From the NCBI GenBank assembly GCA_903907985.1, contig CAIVQG010000065.1, positions 44,776-108,775 of the forward strand: 64,000 nt of DNA, written 5' to 3'. Source of the stretch: an uncultured delta proteobacterium. Its GTDB lineage: Bacteria; Desulfobacterota; Syntrophia; Syntrophales; Smithellaceae. Numbering within the stretch: position 1 is the first letter of the stretch; each line of letters opens with the position of its first letter. The translations under genes were made by a program, and so were the position numbers. The notes beneath the pieces are model-generated. The model searched no databases and was not told the origin of the DNA. It saw only the letters and a list, made by a program, of their open reading frames with translations. Positions 31,220 through 40,062 of the stretch are shown here, piece after piece.

Positions 31220-32307
31220 TAAGTTTATTATCTGTTATCGTTCTGCTGGGTGTGTTAATATTTATTCATGAATTAGGACATTTTCTGGCCGCGAGAATCG
31301 GTGGTGTCGGTGTGCTTAAATTTTCGCTTGGTTTCGGCCCGAAAATATTCGGCAAAAAAATCGGAGAGACGGAATATGTTCTCTCCTGGATACCTTTAGG
31401 CGGCTTTGTTAAATTATTAGGTGAAGCCGGGGATGAGACACTTCTGCCGGAAGATGAAAAAAGATCTTTTTTAAAACAACCGACCTGGAAGAAGACACTG
31501 ATTGTCCTGGCCGGTCCGGTCTTTAATTTCCTGTTAGCCCTGGTTATATTTGTCATTGTTTTTATGTATGGTGTGCCGAATCTGACAACAGAAGTAGGTG
31601 AAGTGCAAAAACAATCTGCCGCCTATAATGCCGGTCTGATCAGCGGTGATAAAATAATTGCTATTGACGGTAAAATTATTAAACATTGGGAAGATTTGCG
31701 ACCGGTTATTGCCGAAGGAAAAGGCAAAGAAGCATTAATTATCGTCGAGAGAAAAGCGGAGAAAAAACAATTTTTGATCAAACCACTGGCTGCCAAATCC
31801 AAAAACGTATTTGGCGAAGAAATATCCACCTATCTCATCGGAGTTTCTCCCTCCGGCAAGACAGTCATAGAAAGAAAGAATCCCTGGGAAGCAACAATTG
31901 CCGCTGGTGAGAAAACCTGGGAAATCAGCCAACTTACCGTTCTTGCCGTCGTGAAAATGGTGGAGGGTACAATTTCGCCGCGCACGCTAGGCGGCCCGAT
32001 CTTTATTGCGCAAGTTGCCGGGGCGCAGGTAAAAGAGGGCATTATTCCATTCATTCTTTTCATGGCTTTGCTTTCCATCAATTTAGGAGTGATTAACCTT
32101 TTTCCCATTCCGGTTCTTGACGGCGGCCATATCATGTTTTATGTAATCGAAATGGTGACACGAAGAGAAATAAGCATGAAAGTGAAGGAGATTGGCCAGC
32201 AGATAGGATTTGCCGTTTTAGCCGTGTTAATGATCTTCGTAATTATGATTGACATTGAACGGATGAACTTACCAATAATTAATGATCTGTTAAAATACTT
32301 TAAATGA
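31216..32307 (+). CDS. rseP: Membrane-embedded site-2 zinc metalloprotease RseP
   Basis: About 363 residues from a TTG at 31216 that overlaps the dxr stop; AAGGA lies eight bases upstream, and the protein then starts directly with its first membrane helix. The HELGH zinc motif is in helix 1, a PDZ domain spans about 105-195, and the third ligand region is FPIPVLDGGH. The family cleaves anti-sigma factors such as RseA and leftover signal peptides inside the membrane. Only one PDZ domain is evident, where E. coli has two. Gene order dxr-rseP is widely conserved. Confidence 0.93.
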   Translation: MISLLSVIVLLGVLIFIHELGHFLAARIGGVGVLKFSLGFGPKIFGKKIGETEYVLSWIPLGGFVKLLGEAGDETLLPEDEKRSFLKQPTWKKTLIVLAGPVFNFLLALVIFVIVFMYGVPNLTTEVGEVQKQSAAYNAGLISGDKIIAIDGKIIKHWEDLRPVIAEGKGKEALIIVERKAEKKQFLIKPLAAKSKNVFGEEISTYLIGVSPSGKTVIERKNPWEATIAAGEKTWEISQLTVLAVVKMVEGTISPRTLGGPIFIAQVAGAQVKEGIIPFILFMALLSINLGVINLFPIPVLDGGHIMFYVIEMVTRREISMKVKEIGQQIGFAVLAVLMIFVIMIDIERMNLPIINDLLKYFK

Positions 32308-32308
32308 T

Positions 32309-33001
32309 ATGATAACTCTAACATTTGATACTTCTTTTAAGACCGTCGCAATTGCCTTATTAAAGGATGATACAATTCTGTATGATGTGGTTATAAACGC
32401 CGGTTTAAATCATTCCGAAACATTGCTGCCGGCCATAGAAGATGCTTGCGGACAATTAAGATTGAAAATTACGGACATTGATTTGTTTGCCTGCACTCTG
32501 GGACCCGGATCATTTACCGGACTGCGTGTCGGAGTTAGTACTATGAAAGGATTATTGCTCGCTTCGGGCAAACCTGCTGTTGGGGTATCCTCGCTAATGG
32601 CTCTGGCCTTAAATGTAACAGAGGATGCGTCATTAATTTATTCAGTGATGGATGCCGGCCGTGATCATGTCTATACTGCTTGTTACAGATATAATGATAA
32701 AGGTTTGTTGCAGCAACTGTTTCCGGAAACTGTTATTGATCCCAGAGAAATTTTGCTGGATGCTAAACAGGATACGGTTCTCGTTGGTGAAGGCGCAATA
32801 AAATACCGCGATCTCTTCAAGGAAAAGACAGGGACAATAAAGATTGCCGCAAGTATGCAGCAGCATATCCGAGGTTCCGCTGTTGGTATTTTAGGGCGCG
32901 AAAAATATTTCCGAAATGAATTACTCGATCCAGCCACCTTTGTTCCTGTTTATCTGCGTGCTGCAGATGCCAAACCGGGTAAGCCGTTGTTCAGCAATTA
33001 A
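32309..33001 (+). CDS. tsaB: tRNA threonylcarbamoyladenosine biosynthesis protein TsaB
   Basis: 230 residues, ASKHA fold. Begins MITLTFDTSFKTVAIAL and has the TsaB signature TLGPGSFTGLRVGVSTMKGL. It pairs with TsaD and TsaE to make the t6A modification of ANN-reading tRNAs. It starts two bases after rseP. The last codons, KPLFSN and stop, are encoded by the left end of intergenic repeat copy 3 (AAGCCGTTGTTCAGCAA), so the native C terminus may have been replaced. Confidence 0.95.
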   Translation: MITLTFDTSFKTVAIALLKDDTILYDVVINAGLNHSETLLPAIEDACGQLRLKITDIDLFACTLGPGSFTGLRVGVSTMKGLLLASGKPAVGVSSLMALALNVTEDASLIYSVMDAGRDHVYTACYRYNDKGLLQQLFPETVIDPREILLDAKQDTVLVGEGAIKYRDLFKEKTGTIKIAASMQQHIRGSAVGILGREKYFRNELLDPATFVPVYLRAADAKPGKPLFSN

Positions 33002-33091
33002 AGGCAATATCATAATATCATAATATCATAATCGGCATAAGGGACCATAACAATATAGAGAAATAAAGTGTTATTTCGTAACGCCACCTAA
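32980..33091 (+). repeat. Two-hairpin intergenic repeat, copy 3 (overlapping the tsaB end)
   Basis: Starts TAAGCCGTTGTTCAGCAA inside tsaB, contains a short tandem ATCATAAT expansion at 33009-33032, then CGGCATAAGGGACC and TTTCGTAACGCCACCTAAG. The palindrome is less perfect than in copies 2 and 4. Confidence 0.75.
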
Positions 33092-33106
33092 GAGGTTATT
33101 TGAAAA

Positions 33107-34135
33107 ATGAATAAATCAATTCAATTTCAGAAATGCTCTGCCAGTGAAGAATCAAGGCTTCAGGCACTCCAGTCCGTTTTAGCAAAAACTAAAAAACCAT
33201 TTAAAAGTGGCGACAGAATTGGGATCAAGTTGCACTGGGGTGAAATAGGCAATAAGAATTATTTGTCACCTCTTTATGCACGGGAAATAGTGAAATGGCT
33301 TCAGGCAGCCGGCATAAAACCATTTGTTGTTGATACTACAGTGCTATACTCCGGTGGCCGCCGCGATGGTCAGGAATCTTTAAAGACCGCCGCAAAGCAT
33401 GGTTTTACAGAAGAATATTTAGGCTGTCCTATAAGAATAGGGGATGGACTAGACGGGAAAAGCATCATTGACCTGCCTGCCGGTTTCAAACATTTTAAAA
33501 CAGTACAAACGGGAAAAGTTGTGCAGGATGCTGATGGCTTCGTGATTCTTTCCCATTTCAAGGCACATATGGAAGCGGCGTTCGGTGGTTCGATAAAGAA
33601 CATATCCATGGGTTTTGCGTCTCGAGCACAAAAACAGCGCATGCATGCAGATGCCAAGCCGAAACTCATTAAAGCAAAATGCATAAAATGTAGCGAGTGT
33701 GTTGATGTCTGTCCGACAGGAGCGGCAACAATGGCCGAAAATAATTTTCCCGTTTATGATCCAGCCAAATGCATTGGCTGTGCCCAGTGCATTGCCATGT
33801 GTCCGGAAACTGCACTGAAGATAATATGGGATACGGATATTAAAGTATTTCAGGAAAAACTGGTGGAAACTGCTGCCGCGATTTGGAGAGTAATTCAAAA
33901 TAAAACGGTGGTTATCAATGCAGTGATTGACATTGTGGCGGAATGTGACTGTCTGCCGGGAAACCATCATAAAATTGCCGAAGACAAAGGATTTCTCAGT
34001 ACTTATCATCCCGTTTTAGCCGATGCCGAAGCAATCAAACTTTTAGGCGCTGCACCATTTGATCAAGCACATCCGAATATACCCTGGCAAAGGCAATTTG
34101 AATACGCCAAAGAAATCGGGTTTAGTAATTTCTAA
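33107..34135 (+). CDS. DUF362-family iron-sulfur protein with two 4Fe-4S clusters
   Basis: 342 residues. A DUF362 domain (about 1-180: GIKLHWGEIGNKNYLSP, VVDTTVLYSGGR, VILSHFKAHMEAAFGG) is joined to a bacterial ferredoxin-type insert with CIKCSECVDVCP and CIGCAQCIAMCP, eight cysteines for two 4Fe-4S clusters. No signal peptide is seen, so it is probably a cytoplasmic electron carrier or redox enzyme. The precise reaction of this family is not established. It is preceded by repeat copy 3 and followed directly by the cyclotransferase gene. Confidence 0.85.
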   Translation: MNKSIQFQKCSASEESRLQALQSVLAKTKKPFKSGDRIGIKLHWGEIGNKNYLSPLYAREIVKWLQAAGIKPFVVDTTVLYSGGRRDGQESLKTAAKHGFTEEYLGCPIRIGDGLDGKSIIDLPAGFKHFKTVQTGKVVQDADGFVILSHFKAHMEAAFGGSIKNISMGFASRAQKQRMHADAKPKLIKAKCIKCSECVDVCPTGAATMAENNFPVYDPAKCIGCAQCIAMCPETALKIIWDTDIKVFQEKLVETAAAIWRVIQNKTVVINAVIDIVAECDCLPGNHHKIAEDKGFLSTYHPVLADAEAIKLLGAAPFDQAHPNIPWQRQFEYAKEIGFSNF

Positions 34136-34960
34136 ATGAAATATTTACGTTCTTACTTTGTAGTAGCAATGATATTTTTCTTTTCTATCGGCTGGCAGCA
34201 GGCAGCTGCTGAAGATAAAAAAATATCGTCATTCAGCCTTTTCAAAACTACTAAAACACCGATATCCAATATTACCATTGTTAACTTTTTTCCCCATGAT
34301 CCGGAAGCATTCACCCAGGGTCTTGTCTATCATCAGGGATATTTATATGAATCCACCGGATTAAACGGCAAGTCTGTTTTAAAAAAGATGGAAATTAAAT
34401 CGGGAAAAGTAATCAAAAGAGTTAAGCTCAGAGAAAAATATTTTGGCGAAGGCATGGCCATTCTGGACAATAAGATTTATCAGCTTACCTGGAAGAATCA
34501 AACATGCTTTATTTATGATTTGGTAAGCTTCCGGGAAATGGGAAAATTATTTTATTCGGGCGAGGGTTGGGGATTGACTACCGATGGAAAATCTTTAATT
34601 ATGAGTAACGGCACACCAGTTATCACCTATCGGAATCCCCAAACATTCTCCGTCATCCGCAAAATTACTGTACAGGATGGTGAAATGCCGGTGAATAATC
34701 TTAATGAACTGGAATTCGTCCGGGGCGAAATCTGGGCCAATGTTTTCCAAGAAGATGTCATTGCCCGTATATCACCGCAAACAGGCAAAGTATTGGGTTG
34801 GATTGATCTGTACCAATTAAATGTGTTGCTTCCACAGTCAGAAAGGAAAGATGTTTTAAACGGAGTTGCTTACGATCCGGAGGGTGACCGATTATTTATT
34901 ACCGGGAAATTCTGGATGAAATTATTGGAAATTAAAGTGCAAAATCAGCAGCAGCATTAA
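34136..34960 (+). CDS. Glutamine cyclotransferase family protein, exported
   Basis: 274 residues with a Sec signal peptide (about 1-24, ending AAA). The beta-propeller family signature is seen in FPHDPEAFTQGLVYHQGYLYESTG, then LREKYFGEGMAILDNKIYQLTWK and NELEFVRGEIWANVF. Plant-type glutaminyl cyclases of this fold convert N-terminal Gln to pyroglutamate; bacterial substrates are mostly unknown. The ATG follows the DUF362 stop without a gap. Confidence 0.87.
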   Translation: MKYLRSYFVVAMIFFFSIGWQQAAAEDKKISSFSLFKTTKTPISNITIVNFFPHDPEAFTQGLVYHQGYLYESTGLNGKSVLKKMEIKSGKVIKRVKLREKYFGEGMAILDNKIYQLTWKNQTCFIYDLVSFREMGKLFYSGEGWGLTTDGKSLIMSNGTPVITYRNPQTFSVIRKITVQDGEMPVNNLNELEFVRGEIWANVFQEDVIARISPQTGKVLGWIDLYQLNVLLPQSERKDVLNGVAYDPEGDRLFITGKFWMKLLEIKVQNQQQH

Positions 34961-35004
34961 TTCCTGAAAGCTATATTACCTTGACCGCAGAAGTATTATC
35001 CATT

Positions 35005-35109
35005 ATAAGCCGTTGTTCAATAATGACTGTTATATTGTAACCGGCATAAGGGGCCGTAACGAAACGGACTTGCCACCCGCAGTAGTGGTTGTTTCATAAC
35101 GGCCCCTAA
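35005..35109 (+). repeat. Two-hairpin intergenic repeat, copy 4 (cyclotransferase-adk)
   Basis: Clearest copy: ATAAGCCGTTGTTCAATAA, GTAACCGGCATAAGG, then stem arms AGGGGCCGTAACGAAA and TTTCATAACGGCCCCT. The apical loop holds a copy-specific GGACTTGCCACCCGCAGTAG. Confidence 0.88.
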
Positions 35110-35152
35110 GCGCAGTTCATTTAAATAAAAGATTAAATAAATGGAGGGAATC

Positions 35153-35800
35153 ATGAAAATAATTTTGTTAGGTGCTCCCGGAGCAGGGAAGGGCACAGTG
35201 GCTAAGCTTTTGACCGAATATGACGGGTCTGTCCAGATATCTACCGGTGACATTTTACGTGCTGCCGTTAAACAAGGATCGGAATTAGGAACAAAAGCCA
35301 AGGATTATATGGATCGAGGAGACCTTGTACCAGATTCCTTGATTATGCAGATTATGGAAGCACGTCTGCAGGAACCGGATTGTCAAAATGGATTTATCCT
35401 GGACGGTTTTCCCAGAACGATACCACAGGCCCAAGAGCTTAAAGAGTTACTGATAAAACTTGGAATTAAAATGAATTTTGTGGCGAACCTGGATGTGCCC
35501 CGGGATGTTATTTTGGACCGTCTTACGACCAGAAGAACTTGCTCCAATTCTTCCTGTCAGGAAATTTACAATGTTAAAAGTAATCCCCCGGCCGAAGGCG
35601 GCAAATGCAAAAAATGCGGCAGCCCGGTTATTCAGCGAGCCGATGAAACCGAAGAGGCAATTACCAACAGGCTGGAAACCTACAATAACAAGACAGCTCC
35701 ACTGATTGGTTTTTATGAGAAGGAAGGATTGCTGAAAAATTTCCTCTCTCTGAGTTCTAAAGATACCGTTGAAGAAATTAAGAAGGCGCTCAAAGGTTAG
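35153..35800 (+). CDS. adk: Adenylate kinase with zinc-binding lid
   Basis: 215 residues from the ATG at 35153, which has GGAGGGA just upstream; an in-frame ATG at 35141 is part of that ribosome site. P-loop LLGAPGAGKGT, AMP site STGDILRAAV and DGFPRTIPQAQ are present. The lid holds four cysteines (CSNSSC and CKKCG), the zinc-binding form common in Gram-positive and some deltaproteobacterial enzymes. It interconverts ATP, AMP and ADP. Confidence 0.97.
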   Translation: MKIILLGAPGAGKGTVAKLLTEYDGSVQISTGDILRAAVKQGSELGTKAKDYMDRGDLVPDSLIMQIMEARLQEPDCQNGFILDGFPRTIPQAQELKELLIKLGIKMNFVANLDVPRDVILDRLTTRRTCSNSSCQEIYNVKSNPPAEGGKCKKCGSPVIQRADETEEAITNRLETYNNKTAPLIGFYEKEGLLKNFLSLSSKDTVEEIKKALKG

Positions 35801-35830
35801 CATTGAAGGCTATTTGGTTAAATTCATTTA

Positions 35831-37798
35831 ATGATTGATTATGAAAAAGAACTCAACTCCGAGCAGTATAGAGTTGTAATGGAAGCAGGCGGGCCACTTC
35901 TTGTTCTGGCCGGAGCAGGAAGTGGCAAAACCCGCACTTTGACCTATCGTGTTGCCCGCTTATTGGAAAACGGTGTTCCACCGGAGCGCATTTTATTGGC
36001 GACATTTACCAATAAGGCCGCACGCTCCATGCTTAACCGGGTGGAAGTCATTCTGAATTCCTATGCCGGGAAAATTCTTGGTGGTACATTTCATCATATC
36101 GCACACATTCTCTTAAGAAGCTATGCCTATCGCTTAGGTTATAAAAGCAACTTTACGATTGTGGACAGTGAAGATTCCCGACAGCTCATTTCCACCTGCA
36201 TGGCCCAGTTAAAAATTGATCCTAAATTATCCAAATTCCCCCGAAGTAACGTAATTTCGGAAATTATCGGTTTAGCTCTGAACACTCAAAGCAATTTGGA
36301 AGATTTGTTACAAACGAGATATCCCTTCTTTCTGCATCTGGTCAATGAAATTAATCAAATTGCCAGCCTTTATGTGCAAAAGAAGAAGGAACTTTCGGTA
36401 ATGGATTTTGATGATCTGCTCTGTAATTGTCGCGCATTACTGCTGGATAATCCTGATTTATTAAATTCACTTTCCAACAGATTTGAGCATGTCCTGGTTG
36501 ATGAATATCAGGATACGAATATTATTCAGGCCGATATTGTGGATATGCTGGCATCAGCTCATAAAAACCTGATGGTTGTGGGTGATGATTCACAAAGTAT
36601 TTATTCTTTTCGCGGAGCCAATTTCAGTAATATCATCAATTTCCCCAGTCGTTATCCGGACTGCAAAATCTTTAAACTGGAAACAAACTACCGCAGCACA
36701 CCGCAGATATTGCATCTGGCAAATTTAAGTATTACCAACAATGAAAAGCAATTTCCGAAAGAACTAAGAGCTGTCCGCCAAGGCGGGATGAGACCGGTGA
36801 TGGTTTCAGCGCAAAATGTGCTCAAACAGGCAGATTTTGTTGCCCAGAGAATAACCGAACTGAGCCGCAGCGGAATACAGTTAAAAGAAATTGCTGTCCT
36901 TTACCGGGCCCATTATCATTCAATGGAATTGCAGATGGAATTCGTCAGGCGCAACATTCCTTTTGATATTCGTTCCGGAATCCGCTTTTTTGAACAGGCC
37001 CATATCAAAGACGTAACTTCCTACATGCGGATAATTGTGAATCCGCAAGATGAGCTGGCCTGGCGGCGTATATTGATCATGTATCCCAAAATAGGCAAGG
37101 TTACTATAGAAAAACTCTGGAAATATTTAGTCAAAGAAGAAAATCCGCTGGAAGCAATTTTCAGCGATGATTTTCTGAAAATAACGCCCAAGCAGGCAAA
37201 ACCGGGTATTGAAGAATGCCGCAATACGATTCAGGCCCTATTAGCCCTGCAACCGCTGGAGCGTGTTCCGGAAAAAATAATCGATGTACTGTTAAACAAA
37301 ACGGGTTACCGCATTTATCTGCAGGATAATTATTCGGATGCCTTTTCTCGGGAAGATGATTTAATTGGGTTGGGTAACTTTTCGGCTAAATTTCCCCGCA
37401 TGGAAGATTTCTTAAATGAATTAGCCCTGCTGACAAATATGAACAAGGAAGAACATCTAGAACATCAACAAGAAGATAAAGTTATCTTAAGTACAATCCA
37501 TCAAGCCAAAGGATTGGAATGGGCCTATGTTTTCTTGATCTGGTGTGCCGATGGCATGATTCCTTTGCAACGGGCATTGAAAGAACCGGGCGGTGAAGAA
37601 GAAGAAAGAAGACTTTTTTATGTGGCCGTAACCCGGGCGAAAGATCAACTATATTTGAGTACTCCGGTCATTGATTACACGCGTTCTTCCGGCGCGCTGA
37701 CGCTGTCACCATCTCGATTCATCAGAGAAATATCGCCGCTATCGTTGCAGGATGAAATGCGTCCATTGGAACATTGGACTTTGTATGATGAATACTGA
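35831..37798 (+). CDS. UvrD/PcrA-like superfamily 1A DNA helicase
   Basis: 655 residues. Motif I LAGAGSGKTRTL, Ia FTNKAARSM, II VDEYQDTN, III GDDSQSIYSFRGA, IV LETNYRST, V STIHQAKGLEW and VI LFYVAVTRAKDQL are all present, giving an intact 3'-5' ATP-dependent helicase. Somewhat shorter than UvrD (about 720), with a short C-terminal region and no Tudor-like tail. Likely role in repair or replication restart. It starts 30 bases after adk. Confidence 0.9.
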   Translation: MIDYEKELNSEQYRVVMEAGGPLLVLAGAGSGKTRTLTYRVARLLENGVPPERILLATFTNKAARSMLNRVEVILNSYAGKILGGTFHHIAHILLRSYAYRLGYKSNFTIVDSEDSRQLISTCMAQLKIDPKLSKFPRSNVISEIIGLALNTQSNLEDLLQTRYPFFLHLVNEINQIASLYVQKKKELSVMDFDDLLCNCRALLLDNPDLLNSLSNRFEHVLVDEYQDTNIIQADIVDMLASAHKNLMVVGDDSQSIYSFRGANFSNIINFPSRYPDCKIFKLETNYRSTPQILHLANLSITNNEKQFPKELRAVRQGGMRPVMVSAQNVLKQADFVAQRITELSRSGIQLKEIAVLYRAHYHSMELQMEFVRRNIPFDIRSGIRFFEQAHIKDVTSYMRIIVNPQDELAWRRILIMYPKIGKVTIEKLWKYLVKEENPLEAIFSDDFLKITPKQAKPGIEECRNTIQALLALQPLERVPEKIIDVLLNKTGYRIYLQDNYSDAFSREDDLIGLGNFSAKFPRMEDFLNELALLTNMNKEEHLEHQQEDKVILSTIHQAKGLEWAYVFLIWCADGMIPLQRALKEPGGEEEERRLFYVAVTRAKDQLYLSTPVIDYTRSSGALTLSPSRFIREISPLSLQDEMRPLEHWTLYDEY

Positions 37799-38080
37799 CA
37801 GCATTGCCGGCGGCGTAAGGATCAAGGCTAAAGCGGAGTCCGGCAGCAATAAGTACGATCCTGCCGGGTATGACTAAGATCAACAATTATTTCTTGATTT
37901 TATGTGTTTATGTGTTATGGTGACCGCCAAGCGGTGATTTAAACGTAAATTGCTCCGCTTTATAAATGTGCTAAAGCACTGAAGATCAGTAAATCCTTCA
38001 ATTAACCCGTGCTTTAGCGCGGGTTTTTTTATTTGTAAGTAATTAAGCCCGCATAAAAATCATGTAAGGAGATAAATAAT
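37799..38080 (+). promoter_or_regulatory. Structured metK leader region (candidate attenuator)
   Basis: 282 bases without a gene. It contains CCGGCAG (37840-37846) pairing with CTGCCGG (37861-37867), then the self-complementary GTGCTAAAGCAC at 37968-37979. The latter can alternatively pair with GTGCTTTAGC at 38010-38018, the left arm and loop of the terminator at 38004-38030. Mutually exclusive pairing just upstream of metK is the layout of an attenuator or riboswitch, but the conserved cores of SAM-I, SAM-II and SAH riboswitches were not recognised. Confidence 0.4.
38004..38030 (+). terminator. Rho-independent terminator in the metK leader
   Basis: AACCCGTGC at 38004-38012 pairs with GCGCGGGTT at 38017-38025 (one G-T pair) over a TTTA loop, followed by a T run to 38030. 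It is over 200 bases after the helicase stop and only 50 bases before the metK start. Confidence 0.85.
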
Positions 38081-39256
38081 ATGCAGATTTCGTCGGAAAG
38101 TGTCAAAGTGGGTCATCCTGATCTGGTTGCCGATATTATTGCGGCCAATGTTATCGCGGCCATCCTCGATGAAGAAAAAAAACTGAAGCTTACCCTGGCA
38201 AACATGCCGCACTGCGGCATTGAGGTGTTTTTAGGCAAAGGAATATGTTTGGTCGGCGGCGAGGTAAGGACAAGAACTTATGTCGATATTGATAAAATTG
38301 CCCGGGATACCGTTGTTGATCTTGGTTATAATCACGCGGCCGTGGGCCTAAACGGGCATTTAATGGGTGTACTTAATGCCATCATTCCCCAGTCGCCGGA
38401 TATTAATCAGGGTACGAGCTGCCTTTTAAACAAAGATAAGGAAATCGGGGCGGGTGATCAGGGCATTATGTATGGTTTTGCCTGTGACGAAACACCGGAA
38501 CTTCTTCCTTTGCCTTATGTCCTGGTCAATAAAATGATGCGAGCTTTTGAATTCTGTCAAGATCCGATTTTTGCGCCGGATGGGAAAGGGCAGGTTTCCG
38601 TTGATTATGACAGCAAGACGGGAAAACCGTTGCGTGTAGCCAAAGTTCTCATGTCCAATGCGATTGATTACCGTTTTGTCAAGGGTGCCCGGAGCAAAGT
38701 AAGAGACAAAGCCAAAAAGATCGCTTTTGATTGTCTCAAAGATTGTGTGGACAACAAGACGGAATTTTTATTCAACCCGACAGGCGAATGGAATGCCATT
38801 AATTCCTGCAGTGCGGCCGATTCCGGAGTTACCGGAAGAAAACTGGTGGTGCAGTTTTACGGTGGTTATCCGGGCGCACAGTTGGGCGGGGGAGCCGTCG
38901 TCAATAAAACGCCGGAAAAAGTTGATTGTTCGGCAGCCTTTGGTTCGCGCTATGTTGCTAAAAATATTGTTGCTGCAGGATTGGCCTCCAAATGCGCGGT
39001 CCAGCTGGCATATGCCATCGGCATTGCCAAACCGTTTTCCATATACGTCAATACATTCGGCACGGGCAAAATCTCCGATGATCGTCTGGAAAAAATTATC
39101 GAAGATAATTTTGATCTAACGCCGGAAGGGATGATTACAAAATTTGGCCTGCTCAACGGCGATATTTACCGAAATATTCCCCGCACACTCTTCATGGATA
39201 ATTACCGCTGGGAAAAAACAGATATGGTAAAAGATCTGCAAAGAGCAGCTAAATAA
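38081..39256 (+). CDS. metK: S-adenosylmethionine synthetase, divergent MetK
   Basis: 391 residues. Core MetK motifs are kept: SSESVKVGHPD (ATP His and Asp), GAGDQGIMYGFACDETPEL, the Lys of DGKGQVSVDYD, TGRK, and NKTPEKVD with the catalytic lysines and Asp. Other usually invariant segments differ: NPTGRF-x-IGGP becomes NPTGEWNAINSC, HGGGAFSGKD becomes LGGGAVVNKT, and the C-terminal YGHFGR element is missing although WEKTD is present. It should make SAM from methionine and ATP, but altered methionine-site loops leave room for another substrate. RBS AAGGAGA lies upstream. A terminator-bearing leader precedes it and a hairpin terminator follows. Confidence 0.88.
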   Translation: MQISSESVKVGHPDLVADIIAANVIAAILDEEKKLKLTLANMPHCGIEVFLGKGICLVGGEVRTRTYVDIDKIARDTVVDLGYNHAAVGLNGHLMGVLNAIIPQSPDINQGTSCLLNKDKEIGAGDQGIMYGFACDETPELLPLPYVLVNKMMRAFEFCQDPIFAPDGKGQVSVDYDSKTGKPLRVAKVLMSNAIDYRFVKGARSKVRDKAKKIAFDCLKDCVDNKTEFLFNPTGEWNAINSCSAADSGVTGRKLVVQFYGGYPGAQLGGGAVVNKTPEKVDCSAAFGSRYVAKNIVAAGLASKCAVQLAYAIGIAKPFSIYVNTFGTGKISDDRLEKIIEDNFDLTPEGMITKFGLLNGDIYRNIPRTLFMDNYRWEKTDMVKDLQRAAK

Positions 39257-39274
39257 ATATTATCAGGAATAACC

Positions 39275-39327
39275 GAAGAAAGCTGAAGCGATTATTGGAC
39301 AGAATAGCGCTTCAGCTTTCTTATTTG
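39275..39327 (+). terminator. Terminator hairpin after metK, copy A of a duplicated palindrome
   Basis: GAAAGCTGAAGCG at 39278-39290 pairs perfectly with CGCTTCAGCTTTC at 39308-39320, followed by TTATTT. The same stem and a similar loop recur at 40063-40114. Confidence 0.75.
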
Positions 39328-39539
39328 TTGTTATGCTGGTTCATTTTACAGAATAAACCATTGGATAGCGTTTCTTGCTTTTTTGCCGGGGTTGCTGTAT
39401 AAATCTCAACAGTTAGTAAAACGATGGCGTTAACCCTGCAAGCCCTGTAATAACCATGGAAGTGCCGATTATTGTGAAATTAATTAAATAGGATGATAGA
39501 ATAAAAATCGTGTAAAAGACGGGAAAAAGGAGAAATTTA

Positions 39540-40016
39540 TTGGCAGGTAAAAACGACATTAATTCTACTGAAAAACTTCTTAATGCTATTCGCGGAAAGC
39601 AAAATAAACATAGCAGCCACAATCAGTCTATCAACGATTATAACAAATCCATCGAGCTCAATCCGCAAGATGCAACCGCTTATTATAACCGCGGGGTGGC
39701 GTATTATAAACTTGGCAACCACAATCAGGCTATCAAAGATTATAATATGGCGCTTGAACTAAATCCGCTAGATGCACAGGCCTATAATAACCGTGGGGGC
39801 GCCTATTATCAACTGAGCAACAATGATCAGTCCATAAATGATTTTAACAAGGCCATTGAGCTCGACCCTCAATATGCAGAGGCCTATTATAATCGAGGGA
39901 TTACCTATCATAAAATAGGCAATAGGAAACAAGCATTCAACGATTACAAGATAGCGGCCAGATTAGGCTATCAGAAGGCGCAGGATTTTTTAAGAGAGCA
40001 GGGGATTGATTGGTAG
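39540..40016 (+). CDS. Small tetratricopeptide-repeat protein
   Basis: 158 residues from a TTG start, supported by AAAGGAG eight bases upstream; no ATG is available. After about 28 residues, three full TPR units and a partial one follow (ADYNKSIELNPQDATAYYNR-type pattern, YNMALELNPLDAQAYNNRGG, FNKAIELDPQYAEAYYNRG). TPRs are protein-protein binding scaffolds. No signal peptide or enzyme domain is present, and the partner is unknown. The gene is flanked on both sides by copies of the same 45-bp hairpin. Confidence 0.8.
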   Translation: MAGKNDINSTEKLLNAIRGKQNKHSSHNQSINDYNKSIELNPQDATAYYNRGVAYYKLGNHNQAIKDYNMALELNPLDAQAYNNRGGAYYQLSNNDQSINDFNKAIELDPQYAEAYYNRGITYHKIGNRKQAFNDYKIAARLGYQKAQDFLREQGIDW

Positions 40017-40062
40017 AGCACAATCTGCTATTTTAATTGACCCTGTTACAAATATGTACAAT

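Noticed and set aside
33449..34009. 186-codon minus-strand open frame opposite the DUF362 gene
   Set aside because: The plus strand has both ferredoxin motifs in frame; the minus-strand product has no domain features.
37799..38080. SAM-I, SAM-II or SAH riboswitch upstream of metK
   Set aside because: The conserved core sequences of these classes were not found by eye; only an attenuator-like pairing is claimed.
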